DNA from: Hormoscilla sp. GUM202
GTDB lineage: Bacteria; Cyanobacteriota; Cyanobacteriia; Cyanobacteriales; Desertifilaceae
DNA: 64,000 nt
Assembly: GCA_005518205.2 (NCBI GenBank)
Contig: RFFC02000035.1
Location: forward strand, 1-64,000
Reading direction: 5' to 3'
Under the pieces are notes generated by a model that ran no database searches, had not been told where the DNA came from, and saw only the letters and a list, made by a program, of their open reading frames with translations. Below, one piece after another: positions 38,008 to 48,024 of the stretch (positions are counted from its first letter, which is position 1; each line of letters opens with the position of its first letter). The position numbers and the translations under genes are program-made.

Positions 38008-38358
38008 TCAGCACGGCACTAATTCTTCCTCGCCCGGTGAAGCGGTGCTAACTTTTACAGACCGCACCCGCAATACCTGCAACTTCTCTTCCGACAACAT
38101 TGTTTGTTTACCTTTCAGAGACACCAGTTCTCCATCTTTCATTACCAGGGAACCGTCGCATTCCGGACAGCTATGGACTCTATGGGTCCGTCCGTAGGCT
38201 CCTTCGGGAAGCTCCCTGATTTCTGGATGATCCAGGTAAAGAACGACTGCTCGTTCTACAATCGCTGACATCGGATCGGAATCTATTGCCGCTTTGATTT
38301 TGAGCCGACGATGGAGTTCTGGTGGAATGTACAACGTTACTTTTTGCTTCTCTTGCAT
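38008..38358 (-). CDS. Ribbon-helix-helix protein with CPEC motif
   Basis: 116 aa. The N-terminal KQKVTLYIPPELHRRLKIKAAID, then MSAIVERAVVLYLDHP is a ribbon-helix-helix DNA-binding domain; it is followed by HSCPECDGSLVMKDGE, a possible half zinc site, and a C-terminal LRVRSVKVSTASPGEEELV. This is a conserved cyanobacterial type annotated as a DNA-binding or plasmid-partition-like regulator. Target unknown. It lies 112 bp upstream of ycf46. Confidence 0.8.
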   Translation of the reverse strand: MQEKQKVTLYIPPELHRRLKIKAAIDSDPMSAIVERAVVLYLDHPEIRELPEGAYGRTHRVHSCPECDGSLVMKDGELVSLKGKQTMLSEEKLQVLRVRSVKVSTASPGEEELVPC

Positions 38359-39689
38359 ATAACTCTCAGTCGTCCTTCCCGGATATCTATAACTACTTTA
38401 TCTAATTTACCCTCTTGCTGTCAAGACGTCAAGACTCTATGACGGCAATATTGTTACATTACTTTACATTCAAACCAAAAATTTTGGCAGAAAACCAGAA
38501 TTTTCGAGATAAAAAGTCAAACTTGAGGTATAATGTGACTTAGCAAGAAAAAGAGTGAATAACAGCCGGTCAAAGAGCGTTCTGGACGGGCAAGAAGCTG
38601 CCGGTTATAAGAGGGAAGGTCAAGGAAGGAACTTGAGGATCTAGAGAAAAGCAATTTATAGCCGGTTCGACAAGAACATGTCAATGGAGTATGAGATGCC
38701 GATGTTGACACCAGCGGACCCAGTGCCCGATCGGTAGAAACCATGCCCCTTGAGCCAGTGAGTACAGACAGAGATGCCGATGTTCGCACCACCGCTGGTG
38801 AGGGCGGGTGGGATGCTTCGAGTTATCGCGCCCCAGTGGAAGAGGGGAGCGACAATAGTGAAAAATTTATCCTGATATGTCAGGGAGACATCCGAAGAAG
38901 GGATTAGTAACAGAAAAACGGATGTTTCCCATGTGTGTTCAAGCTGCCGTCACCTTAACAAGCAAGCTGTTTGTTTCCCTTTTGGTTAGTTTTCAGGGGA
39001 TGAGACAGAACTCAAGCAACGAATTTAAATATAGCAAGTCGAGACAATTATTACAGTCCGAATTATCACATAATCTCCTGGGCTGCGAATGCGGGCTGCG
39101 CGCGCGGGAAAACGATTATCGAGGGAGTGGACGCTGTAATCAATGTGGCATCACCGCTGCAGCGGTAGAGGTCATAACTAAATTTGCTTATCGTGGTAGT
39201 GGTCGGTTAGAGATTGGTTTCCGATTTTTCCGGTGGATTCACGAACATGCTCATGGCGCCAGCCTGAATGCTAACGCCACGCGCCGGTAGTCCTAGAAGC
39301 AGAAGTATTTGCTCTGATACTGGCACCTAAATAGAATATCAGGGGTGGGACCTATCTAGTCCCGCCTCTTTCTCACGAACACCCCGATCTCAGTTTCACT
39401 GGCATGATGGCGGGATTTTTTTGTTTGTCATTCGCAATCAGTAATCAAACCTACATTACGCACGACAAGTGTACTACATAAATAAAACACTGGTTTTTTC
39501 AACTCTTACACTATCACAAATACAGACAAATATCCGGCGCAACGTCCCTTACAATACCCAAAAGCTTATACCAACCAACAACAAAAACTTACTTGACATA
39601 AAATTCCTAAAATTTCCCTATTATTGCTCACAAGAGAGCTACTCAGAGATGAATATCCCTAAGTTCTACTCATTATTGAATGTGTATTT
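38359..39689. other. 1.3-kb region without a convincing gene
   Basis: A 137-codon frame at 38877-39290 has no recognisable family, no good ribosome site and uneven codon use. A direct repeat GAGATGCCGATGTT occurs near 38691 and 38778. A three-strand hairpin arrangement with a T-run lies at 39344-39422. From about 39430 the DNA becomes A/T-rich, leading into the IS1634-type element. Confidence 0.5.
39344..39422 (+). terminator. Possible attenuator-type terminator
   Basis: GGTGGGAC (39344-39351) can pair with GTCCCGCC (39359-39366), and the latter's TCCCGCC can instead pair with GGCGGGA (39409-39415), which is followed by seven T (39416-39422). The two hairpins exclude each other, as in attenuators. 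No clear gene lies on either side, so it may be a remnant. Confidence 0.4.
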
Positions 39690-41260
39690 TTACATAATTG
39701 ACTCCAGCAAATAGTACCGCTGACATGCTGGTGGAAAGAACTTCAAAAAGTGCAACCGCTCCTCATTAATATTGGAAATCTGTTTGCTCCCGCGATCGAT
39801 ATAGATATGAATTGACTGAAAACATTGAAATATCCAACGAAGAGTTGGTCTATCCGTCAGCCGACCTAACTGATTTTTTACTCCTGAACCTGTTCGTTTA
39901 AGTGTTTGCCTTATCTGTCGCTCTGCTACCTTATACACTAACAAAGATAAGGCCATAATTAAACCTAAAACTTCAATGCGTTTTGGCGATTTAATAAATA
40001 CACTATCAGCAAAAAACATGGGCGATTTAAAAAACTTAAAACAACGCTCCACGCTGCTCGTTTTTATGGAGAGCATTTTTTCGGGATTTAGCGCTAATTC
40101 ATCGAGTTGATTAGTTGCTAAAATAAAGCGTCCTGCCTGGTTTTTTTTCTCTTGCACTTGTTCGAGACATTCCCTAATAGTTGCTTGGACTTGATAGTGG
40201 CAATCAGACTCTCCACTCTCAGACTTAGTGAAAATCGATTGAGTTGTTATGTCCGTTAGTTGATGATACAATGATTTTTTTAATAGCTTATTTGCCGCTA
40301 CTATAGCATCCGGGGCACAAGCAAATTCACGACAACTTAATTCTTTTAATTTATTTTTGGCAACACGTAAATCTTTGTCAATTTTATCCTGCAATTTTTT
40401 GAGGTCTGATTCCCGACGCTCCTGACTTTCAATTACTAGCCATCTTTGTTCTATATCTCCATAGTTTTGCCTTACTTCTAGGTAACGATATCCTGGCTGT
40501 TCGCAAGAAATAAAATTCTCTGTATCCGCCTCCGTGACCAACTTCTTGGCTGCTTTAATAGTAAGTGGCACTCGCGATAACCACTTGATATCACCTAAAA
40601 TTTGCAGTCTTGCGTATATAATGCTGCATCGGCTACCATTAACCCTGAAAATTCAAAAGTTTTTTTGAACTCTGTTATTGCTAAAGGAATTTCTTTTTGG
40701 TCTGAGGCATTTCCATCTCCCATCTTTATCCATAAAGGAATACCTCCATCTCCTGAACAAATTAACTGCATTGTATATTGTTTCAAATCTGGTCTATGGT
40801 CTCTTGAATATCCATGAGTTATTTTTATTGGCCTAGGTTCGACTACAGATGATGTTTTGTACTCTCCATGAACATGAAATGAACTTGAATCTCTATGTGC
40901 TGTTTCCCTTTTGATTTGATATTTTTTTAATACTGATAACGCTATCTCAACTTCTCCAATTCCTATTTCATATAGCTCATCCATAACTCTTCCCAATTTA
41001 TCATCATTCAAATATTCCGGTTTGACTCCAACTCCAATTAAGTGTTCTATTGCTTTTCCTTCAAAAAATCTGGAAAACAGGTATAATGGTGCTGACACTA
41101 ATCCTAAGGCATTTATTATCATTGCTTTAACAACTTGACCAGAACTAATTTTCTCTGATGAGTGTTTTGGCAATCGCCGGTTAATTATCAATTCTATTCC
41201 TATGTCATCGATGATTCCGGCCACTAATCCCAGATGATCTAGATTGGTAATTTCCATCAT
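39690..41260 (-). pseudogene. IS1634-type transposase, frameshifted
   Basis: The first part (41260-40595) starts MMEITNLDHLGLVAGIIDDI, the DUF4277 start of IS1634/IS4-like transposases, and contains KETAHRDSSSFHVHGEY-type DDE residues (here RETAHRDSSSFHVHGEY) and VADAALYT. A small deletion near 40597 breaks the frame before LQILGDIKWLSRVPL, and the rest continues to 39690 (LSIKTSSVERCFKFFKSPMFFADS ... KSPKRIEVLGLIMALSLLVY). Terminal inverted repeats could not be identified with confidence. A/T-rich compared with its neighbours. Confidence 0.85.
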
Positions 41261-41299
41261 TCTGTATCTGAACTTCAAACACGTTCCATTATAACTCAA

Positions 41300-41980
41300 T
41301 GCCAGGGATGGTAGTGGTCAAGATGTAGTGATTTGACTACGGTCCGCCGAGGGTTTCAGGCGCTAAAATCACTACTTGTACCCTCTATGACCCACTACTG
41401 GCCCATGCAGTAACACTGTTGTCCTGTTACTATACTCAGCAGGGGAACCAATTGAGGTTTTGGCAAGGTTGGTCGCCTCAACCAAGACAGGGAAAGGGGT
41501 TCCGCCTTTTATCCCTGGGGGTGCGATTTTTCGCGCAGCGTAAAACGCAAAATGGAACCTTACGCAGTATATCTTAGCCTTTGGATACCCACTTTGGTCG
41601 GGGAAGGCCTAGAAGTAGTTCTCTGGCTTGTAGTTATCCAGCAAGTAGTGGCGATCCAGTATGCCCTAAATTCCCACAGATAAAGGGTTTTAGGGTTTTT
41701 TACAAAATTTTACACTCTCACGATCGCCAATCGGGACTTACCCCGATTGAACTGTTATACTGTACCGGTGTAGCGCCTGGTGGGCGATCGCAGGTGGATG
41801 GTGTAGTGAGTGCGTCAGTCCTACCGATGTTTGATCCCACATTCCGCACGACAAATTGTAATCTATCATGTATTACGAAAAAAATCATTTTGTGCCACAA
41901 ATGTAGTACGTAGTGAATAAGGTATCTGAGTATAAATACTCAGACATGCTCCCGAAAAAATCTGCCCCAAAATCCCTGGG
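41300..41980. other. Region between two insertion elements
   Basis: No gene supported. A hairpin of GTAGTGATTT (41325-41334) with AAATCACTAC (41365-41374) resembles the GTAGTGAT ends of the following IS1 element and may be a solo relic. A 43-codon hydrophobic frame from ATG 41552 (MEPYAVYLSLWIPTLVGEGL) has no known relatives. The N-terminal part of hetR, expected upstream of the IS1 element, is not here. Confidence 0.45.
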
Positions 41981-42925
41981 GTAGTGATAAATATGTAGTG
42001 ATATAACATTTTATCCCTCTATTAATCCTTGCTTTTCAAAGGGATAATATAACATTTTTCATTACCATTGATAAGTTTAATTTATCAAAAATATCAGAGA
42101 TAATCATGTATAATTAGTTGTCACAATGCTATATTGTTATTGGTAAAAACAATGTCTAAATTTATGAACACATCATCAGATTTATGCTTGCGACCTTCTT
42201 GTCCCCACTGTCAAAGTGAGCGAACAGTAAAAAACGGTAGTACTCATAACAAAAAGCAAAAACATAAGTGTAAAGACTGTGGCAGGCAATTTGTTGAAAA
42301 CCCTACCAATAAAACGATATCATCAGAAACAAAAAAGAAAATAGATGGCCTTTTACTTGAGAGAATTTCTTTAGCTGGAATTGCACGTCAAGTTGGAGTT
42401 TCCAAAACTTTGCTCCAAGATTATGTTAATAAAAAATCTGCGGAAACTCCGCGTGAGATAAAGGTTTTAGACAAGCCAAAAGGGAAAATGACTATTGAAT
42501 GTGATGAAATGTGGTCTTTTGTGGAGAATAAAGAAAATAAGCAATGGATTTGGTTAGCGTTAGATACAAAAACTAGAGAAATAGTTGGAGTTTATGTGGG
42601 CGCTCGCAGTCGGGAATCGGCAAAAAAATTGTGGAAATCTTTACCTCCTGTTTATCGGCGCAGTTTTTTACACATATTTTTGGGAAGCTTATAACACAGT
42701 AATCCCCAAAAAACGTCATAAACCAGTAGGTAAAGAAACTGGAAAAACTAATCATATTGAAAGGCTAAACAACACATTAAGACAAAGAATTAGTCGTTTG
42801 GTTCGTAAAACATTATCATTCTCCAAGAAACTAGAAAATCACATCGGAGCTATTTGGTATTTTGTACATTATTACAACAAATGTTTATCGGGATAGATAA
42901 TGCATCACTACATATTTATCACCAC
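41981..42925. mobile_element. IS1-family insertion element
   Basis: Ends are inverted repeats matching at 21 of 22 positions: GTAGTGATAAATATGTAGTG (then AT) from 41981 and its inverse ATCACTACATATTTATCACC (then AC) ending at 42925. No target duplication could be recognised, which fits a secondary deletion on the left side. It carries a frameshifted transposase and directly abuts the hetR fragment. Confidence 0.8.
42152..42896 (+). pseudogene. IS1-family transposase, frameshifted
   Basis: The N-terminal zinc-finger and helix part is intact (RPSCPHCQSERTVKNGSTHN, KCKDCGRQFVENP), followed by CDEMWSFVENKENKQWIWLA. At about 42661 a 2-nt loss (CGGCGCAG for CGGTGCGCAG) breaks the frame; AVFYTYFWEAYNTVIPKKRH, KETGKTNHIERLNNTLRQRI and HIGAIWYFVHYYN follow in the next frame. 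Single-frame cyanobacterial IS1 relatives need no such shift, so the gene is probably dead. A programmed shift is less likely. Confidence 0.8.
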
Positions 42926-42927
42926 CG

Positions 42928-43548
42928 ATGCTGGGGTCAACGGAACCTCACTATCTGATCCAACTGCCCTATGTGTGGCTGGAACAATATCCCTGGCAAC
43001 CGGGAAAATCCCGCATAGCAGGCACCAGCCTGATGTCGGAAGAAAAGCGTCAGCTGTCGGACAAACTGCCGAAAAATCTGCCGGATGCCCAGCCGATCAA
43101 CTCATTTCAGTTCATGGAGTTGATAGAATTTCTCCATGCCCGTTCCCAGGAAGATTTGCCAGCAGAGCGGCGAATGCCTTTGAGCGAAGCCTTGGCAGAA
43201 CATATCAAGCGTCGCCTGATCTATTCAGGCACGGTAACGCGGATAGATTCGCCTTGGGGAATGCCCTTCTATGCTCTGACTCGTTCGACCTACACGCCAG
43301 TTGATGACGCCGAACGGACCGACGTAATGTTGGAAGATACGGCGCGGTACTTCCAGCTGATGCGAGATTGGGCAGAAAGACAGCAGAATGTGATGCGAGT
43401 GTTGGAAGAGTTGGATATCCCGCCCGAAGATCTAGACAGGGCATTGGCAGAATTGGACGAGGTGATCCGCGCCTGGGCTGATAGATATCACCGTAAAGGT
43501 GGTATGCCAATGCTTTTGCAGATGGTTTTCGGTCCCAAACAAGAATAA
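42928..43548 (+). pseudogene. hetR: hetR, N-terminally truncated at an IS1 end
   Basis: 206 codons that match HetR from the MLGS-EP-YLIQ-PYVW point to the normal end (EQYPWQPGKSRIAGTSLMSE, FLHARSQEDLPAERRMPLSE, SGTVTRIDSPWGMPFYALTR, GGMPMLLQMVFGPKQE). HetR is normally about 299 aa, so the first ~93 residues, which hold most of the N-terminal DNA-binding domain, are missing. The homology begins 2 bp after the right inverted repeat of the IS1 element. HetR is the master regulator of heterocyst differentiation and also occurs in non-heterocystous filamentous species. The ATG at 42928 could still start a protein with flap and hood domains, but no ribosome site is evident. Confidence 0.9.
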
Positions 43549-43628
43549 AGGAGTATCCCCGGAAGGGAAGTGCCGGTGGAGGTCCGAAGTACCACCATAA
43601 CTTCACCAGCAATAGGGGAAAAGGGCGA

Positions 43629-43660
43629 TCGCCCCTGGAACTGTATGTTCCAGGGGGCGA
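43629..43660. terminator. Stem-loop after the hetR fragment
   Basis: TCGCCCCTGGAAC (43629-43641) pairs with GTTCCAGGGGGCGA (43647-43660) with one bulged G and a 5-nt loop. It lies 80 bp after the hetR stop and 18 bp from the 3' end of the convergent tRNA, so it could end either transcript. There is no strong T-run. Confidence 0.55.
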
Positions 43661-43677
43661 TGGTCGGCTCAGAGAAA

Positions 43678-43751
43678 TCGGGATGACAGGATTTGAACCT
43701 GCGACCCCCTCGTCCCGAACGAGGTGCGCTACCAAACTGCGCTACATCCCG
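43678..43751 (-). tRNA. tRNA-Pro (CGG)
   Basis: On the minus strand a full cloverleaf of 74 nt: acceptor CGGGATG paired with CATCCCG plus discriminator A, D-arm AGCGCAGTTTGGTAGCGC, anticodon arm CCTCG-TTCGGGA-CGAGG with anticodon CGG (Pro), variable loop GGGTC, and T-arm GCAGG-TTCAAAT-CCTGT. The CCA end is not encoded. Confidence 0.95.
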
Positions 43752-43890
43752 TAGTGGTCTAGTACTAATAATATCATATCATATGCTCTGTCCGAGTGTG
43801 GAAAAAAAATCATTTTCCAGTCGCAGCTTAGGCTCGCAGACTTTGTGCTTGCTAGGATTAATACTATAGGATTTGGGGGTAAGATGGGCT

Positions 43891-44793
43891 GTGACTGTCA
43901 AGCCAGAATGGTTGCGCGTGAAAGCGCCTCAATGGGAGCGCATCGGCAAAGTTAAAGAAATTCTCAAGGATTTGGGGCTGAATACGGTATGTGAAGAGGC
44001 ATCTTGCCCGAATATCGGTGAGTGCTTCCGGGCTGGGACAGCAACATTTTTAATTATGGGACCGGCATGTACCCGGGCTTGTCCCTACTGCGATATTGAA
44101 TTCGAGAAAAAGCCGGGAGCCCTAGATCCGACGGAACCGGAGAGGGTCGCTACAGCAGTCAGCTGGCTAAAATTAAATCATGTAGTGATTACGTCGGTGA
44201 ATCGGGATGATTTACCGGATGGCGGTGCGTCCCAATTTGTGCGCTGTATAGAAGCTGTTCGCGCCATCATGCCTCAAACAACCATCGAAGTGTTGATTCC
44301 AGACCTTTGCGGTAATTGGGAGGCGCTAGAGGTAATTTTGCAAGGGCAGCCAGAAGTGCTCAATCACAATATAGAAACAGTTCCTAGACTATATCGGCGG
44401 GTACGTCCGGAAGGTAATTATCAGCGAAGTCTGGAATTGCTGCGGCTCACGCATCAGTTAGCCCCTTGGGTCTACAGTAAGTCAGGCTTGATGGTGGGGT
44501 TAGGAGAAACCGCCGCCGAAATTCGGGAAGTAATGCAGGATTTGCGAGAGGCCCAGTGCGATATCTTGACTATTGGACAATATCTCCAGCCCAGCCAAAA
44601 GCATCTGAAAATCGAGGGGTTTGTTACGCCAGCGGAGTTTGACGCCTGGAGAGAACTAGGAGAATCCTGGGGATTCCTGCAAGTCATCTCCTCTCCCCTT
44701 ACCCGCAGCTCCTATCATGCTGAACAAGTGAGAGCCTTAATGGAGCGTTACCCTCGGCGGCGTCCTACGGATAAGAGCGATCGCCGGTGTTAG
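43891..44793 (+). CDS. lipA: Lipoyl synthase
   Basis: 300 aa from a GTG (43891) preceded by GGGGGT; a TTG 18 nt upstream is an alternative. Radical SAM enzyme inserting two sulfurs into protein-bound octanoate. Both iron-sulfur motifs are complete: the auxiliary-cluster cysteines in CEEASCPNIGECF and the radical SAM CTRACPYCDIEF. Also ITSVNRDDLPDGGASQF, LNHNIETVPRLYRRVRP, KSGLMVGLGE and the C-terminal SPLTRSSYHA serine motif. Full length and apparently functional, in contrast with its damaged neighbours. Confidence 0.97.
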   Translation: MTVKPEWLRVKAPQWERIGKVKEILKDLGLNTVCEEASCPNIGECFRAGTATFLIMGPACTRACPYCDIEFEKKPGALDPTEPERVATAVSWLKLNHVVITSVNRDDLPDGGASQFVRCIEAVRAIMPQTTIEVLIPDLCGNWEALEVILQGQPEVLNHNIETVPRLYRRVRPEGNYQRSLELLRLTHQLAPWVYSKSGLMVGLGETAAEIREVMQDLREAQCDILTIGQYLQPSQKHLKIEGFVTPAEFDAWRELGESWGFLQVISSPLTRSSYHAEQVRALMERYPRRRPTDKSDRRC

Positions 44794-46488
44794 GCCATGG
44801 CGGTCAGAATCCCTATTCCTTAGTCGTGGCCTATGGAGTTGCGACTAAGTGCCCAAAAACTTACACATCTCTCATATTTGGGGTAATCCTCAGTACGAGC
44901 GGGGGATTTGGCGGTAATCAAAATCCTCTATAAGTTCCGTATTCTTGCCATGCTGACATCGTGCTTATGACGTATACATTGCTACTTACAACTTCACAAT
45001 TGACATTACCGTGAGGACGTCAGCGTATACCGCCTATTACCGGTGGTCCTTTGCTTCTCCACGAAATCTCTCCCAAGTATGACTTGCCCTAATGTGAGGC
45101 AGATGTTGCGTCGATATCTCTTGTGTGCCGAGTCCCTTGAGACAAGAACTCTGGCAAAGATATCGAATTTGGTGAGCACTCTGCATCTACCTATCGACCA
45201 GTGGTAGAGAGACATACCTGGGTTACTTCGTTCCTATAGATGATTGGTCGTAGCTTTAGATGGACTCTCTATGCCGGGTTTGTTGTCGGTGCTTATTGGT
45301 CGGTACTAGAGCCGCCAATGACCATTATCCTTCCCTTTTTGGGCTAGTGTATCAGCCTGGCTGCACTGGTTTATGATTACGATACTTATGAGTCTTTGCT
45401 TTCGCTCATCATGACTACTTGCTCGACGTTAACCTACCAATCGCCTTTTAACCCCGCTTTACGGCGCATCCTCGAGGAGAGCATTGATGCCATCGCTACC
45501 GTAGGGGTTATGCTTTCAGTCCTGCACCTGGACGGGTAGGCTTTTACCACCATCATCTATAAGTTGTCTAGGCTGATGATGCCTAGCTTCTTCATTTGTC
45601 ATGTGTCAAGTCAATTTTCAATAAAAAATCGCACGTATAATACCATATCCTGGCACTAGACGCAGCTGGAGAGTCAATTGACTGATGGGAAGCTGATTGT
45701 GGTTATTGGGAAAATGATCGCGAACGGGGCACAAGGTGACTAGCATCACTCTGGTTTAACTAACTACTCTCTATAGTCAGGGCAAGCGCAAGAAAAATTG
45801 TGCATGTGGTATGGATCCTCGATGTCTCGGGAGTAGTGCGAGTAGCGCTCTCCCAAAACATCAAAAAAAATTTCGAGTGGACTGTGCCATATTCGCCAAA
45901 ATGCCGTTTTGGGATAAATTAGGCGATTTGGGCTAATTTGGGCGTTGAGGTTCTGTAGGTAGCAACTTAAATTAGTTATATAAGCGAGCCAATAACAAGA
46001 TCGCCTTAGCTACGACAATGTTTAGTGATTGTACAAAAGCTGATTTAGCCTTCGGTGTCTCCTAGGTAGTGCTTAAGCGATGTCTTCTGGGTAGTGCAGC
46101 GATCCTAGAAGACATCGAGATCCCAGGAGACACCCCATCTGGCAACCAGTTAAATAAAGAATGGGGAGTTCGCGAAAATTACGTAACTAGGATCGAAAAC
46201 CTGGTTTCTCTCGATCTGAGCGAGGATTAATAAACATTTTTCCCCAAATAAACCCGCTTTCTTAACCTAATCAGGTCAGCAAAGTTGGCAAAATTATGAC
46301 CCTAAGATAAACATTGTTACTCTGGTTTTGGAGTTGATAGTTTTTCCAAGAGATTTTAGCAGAGCTAGTCAACAGCTTCAGAGTAAGTAAAAAAACTATA
46401 AGCATCTGTAGCTAGTCTGTTAGATGGTGGGAATCTGCCGCTAGACTACCCGGACAAACAACATTTACATTCGCCCTGTTTTAGGAGA
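44794..46488. other. 1.7-kb gene-free region, possible structured RNA relics
   Basis: No open frame is convincing. The part ~45260-45500 (for example GTGTATCAGCCTGGCTGCAC) weakly resembles the inverted domain I of the group II intron at 56759-57757 (GCGTATCAGCCTTATTTCGC), so a degraded intron is possible; no domain V was found. A nested palindrome lies at 46054-46134, and a related GATGTCTCGGGAGTAGTGCG is near 45820. TAGCAACTTAAATTAGTTA at 45959 resembles the end of the IS982 relic near 56017. The last 200 bp should hold the promoter of the sigma factor gene. Confidence 0.5.
46054..46134. repeat. Nested double palindrome
   Basis: Outer stem GGTGTCTCCT (46054-46063) with AGGAGACACC (46125-46134), inner stem CGATGTCTTCT (46078-46088) with AGAAGACATCG (46107-46117). 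The left and right arms also form direct repeats (TCTCCTAGGTAGTGC and TCTTCTGGGTAGTGC). The whole can fold as one long hairpin with an internal loop. It lies 355 bp upstream of the sigma factor frame. Confidence 0.65.
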
Positions 46489-47810
46489 ATGTCCCTCACC
46501 TTTTTGTTATCTAGAGCAGCTGAGAAAATGATCGCGCCGCCTAATCAACCCTACTTCGATGCCGAGGACGATGCTCGGCCTGCTGGAGGCTATCAGCTGG
46601 ATGCAGCAGCCGTTGTGTCCCAAGACATGTCTCCCTTGACACAGGATGAGGATTTGGAACCAACAATGGAAGATTTTGCCGACCTGGTCGAGCAAGAAAT
46701 TGCCCCAACGCTACAGAATATCGCCAACCGTCGCACTACCGACATCGTGGGTATATACCTCCAGGAAATTGGTCGGGTGGGTTTGCTAGAGAGAGAGGAA
46801 GAAGTATCATTAGCCCAAAAAGTCCAGCGTTACATGCAGTTGTTAGAACTGCGTCAGTCTTCCAAGGATATGTCCGGACCAATTGGGCATTATGTTCAGT
46901 TGATAGAGGTTTGCGATCGCCATTCGCTCAACTGGGACATCGTCCGGCATTGGAACGGTGGGCGGAAAGTGCTGGTGTCAAGGTTTCTCAGATCAAGCCA
47001 ATAATTAGAGCTGGTAAGGAACACTGGGCAGAGTTAGCCCGATTAAAGATCGAAGAACTCGATCGCATCCAGGCGGAAGGGATAAAAGCTAAAGCTTACA
47101 TAATCGAGGCGAACCTGCGTCTGGTAGTGTCTGTTGCCAAAAAACATCTAAATCAGGGCTTGGAACTGCTCGATCTAGTCCAAGAAGGAACTCTGGGGTT
47201 AGAACGGGCGGTGTCAAAATTTGACCCCACAAATGGTTGTCGATTTAGCACCCATGCCTACTGGTGGATTCGTCAGGAAATTACCCGGGCGATCGCGAAT
47301 CAAAGCCGCACGATTCGCCTGCCAGTTCACATTACGGAAAAGCTGAACAAAATCAAAAAGGCACAGCACGAATTAGCTCAGGAAAAAGGTCGCACTCCTA
47401 CAATTGAAGATATCGCCATTAAACTGGATATGACTCCATCTCAAGTGCGGGATGTCCTCTTACGAGTGCCGCGTTCTGTTTCCTTAGAAACTCAAGTCGG
47501 TAAGGAAAAGGACACGGATCTGGGTGACTTGCTGGAAACCGATAGCGTGTCTCCAGAGGAGCAGTTGATGCAAGAAGCATTATACCAGGACTTGCAGAAA
47601 CTGCTGGCAGATTTAACCCGTCGCGAACGGGATGTAATTCAGATGCGGTTTGGTTTGGGAGATGGTCATCCTTACTCTTTGTCGGCAGTTGGACGCGCTT
47701 TAGATCTGTCAAGAGAACGAGTGCGTAAAATTGAAATTAAGGCGTTACAGAAATTGCGTCAACCTAAAGATCGCGATATCATTCGCGAGTATCTTCAGAT
47801 GCTTACTTAA
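46489..47810 (+). pseudogene. sigC: Group 2 sigma factor (SigC-like), frameshifted
   Basis: First frame 46489-~46930: variable N-terminus, then TTDIVGIYLQEIGRVGLLER, EEEVSLAQKVQRYMQL. Near 46930 one base is missing so that the family sequence QLGHRPALERWAESAGV continues in another frame to 47810: regions 2.1-2.4 (AYIIEANLRLVVSVAKKHLN, LLDLVQEGTLGLERAV, RFSTHAYWWIRQEITRAI), region 3 and region 4 (DLSRERVRKIEIKALQKLRQ). Some usually fixed positions are altered (FSTH instead of FSTY; RKIEIKAL instead of RQIEAKAL), which suggests relaxed selection. A TTG at 46911 could restart translation of regions 1.2-4. The first ATG is only 1-2 nt from the GGAG box; ATG 46525 is an alternative. Confidence 0.8.
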
Positions 47811-47905
47811 TCCTGTCAGTTGTGATTTATCCTCTTGTACATGATCGGTTGTTTTAGTTGTTATAATAACAAGGTACAATTTAAGGAAAGTAAGTAATGA
47901 TGGAT

Positions 47906-48018
47906 CTCCTGGGTTTATAGTGTAAATTGTATACTGAGATACAATTTAGGAGAATAAAAAAGCTTTAGCTTTATTTGGCGTATATATAAGTTTTACTTAT
48001 CATAAAAACCCAAGGAGA
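47906..48018 (+). promoter_or_regulatory. Repeated three-hairpin 5' leader, copy A (before the sigma-like gene)
   Basis: Three hairpins in a row: AAATTGTAT/ATACAATTT (47924-47932/47939-47947), AAAGC/GCTTT (47959-47963/47968-47972), ATAAGT/ACTTAT (47986-47991/47995-48000). The outer CTCCTGGGTTT (47906-47916) can pair with AAACCCAAGGAG (48006-48017), enclosing all three and hiding the ribosome site AAGGAG 7 nt before the ATG. A second copy is at 49173-49288 with compensating changes in hairpin 2. Not a known riboswitch class to my knowledge. Confidence 0.7.
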
Positions 48019-48024
48019 CCCGTA

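Noticed and set aside
38877..39290. 137-aa protein gene
   Set aside because: No ribosome site, no recognisable family, and the region carries short repeats; probably a chance frame.
41981..42925. Programmed frameshift in the IS1 transposase
   Set aside because: The break is a 2-nt loss inside a conserved motif with no slippery site; cyanobacterial IS1 relatives of this type read in one frame, so decay is simpler.
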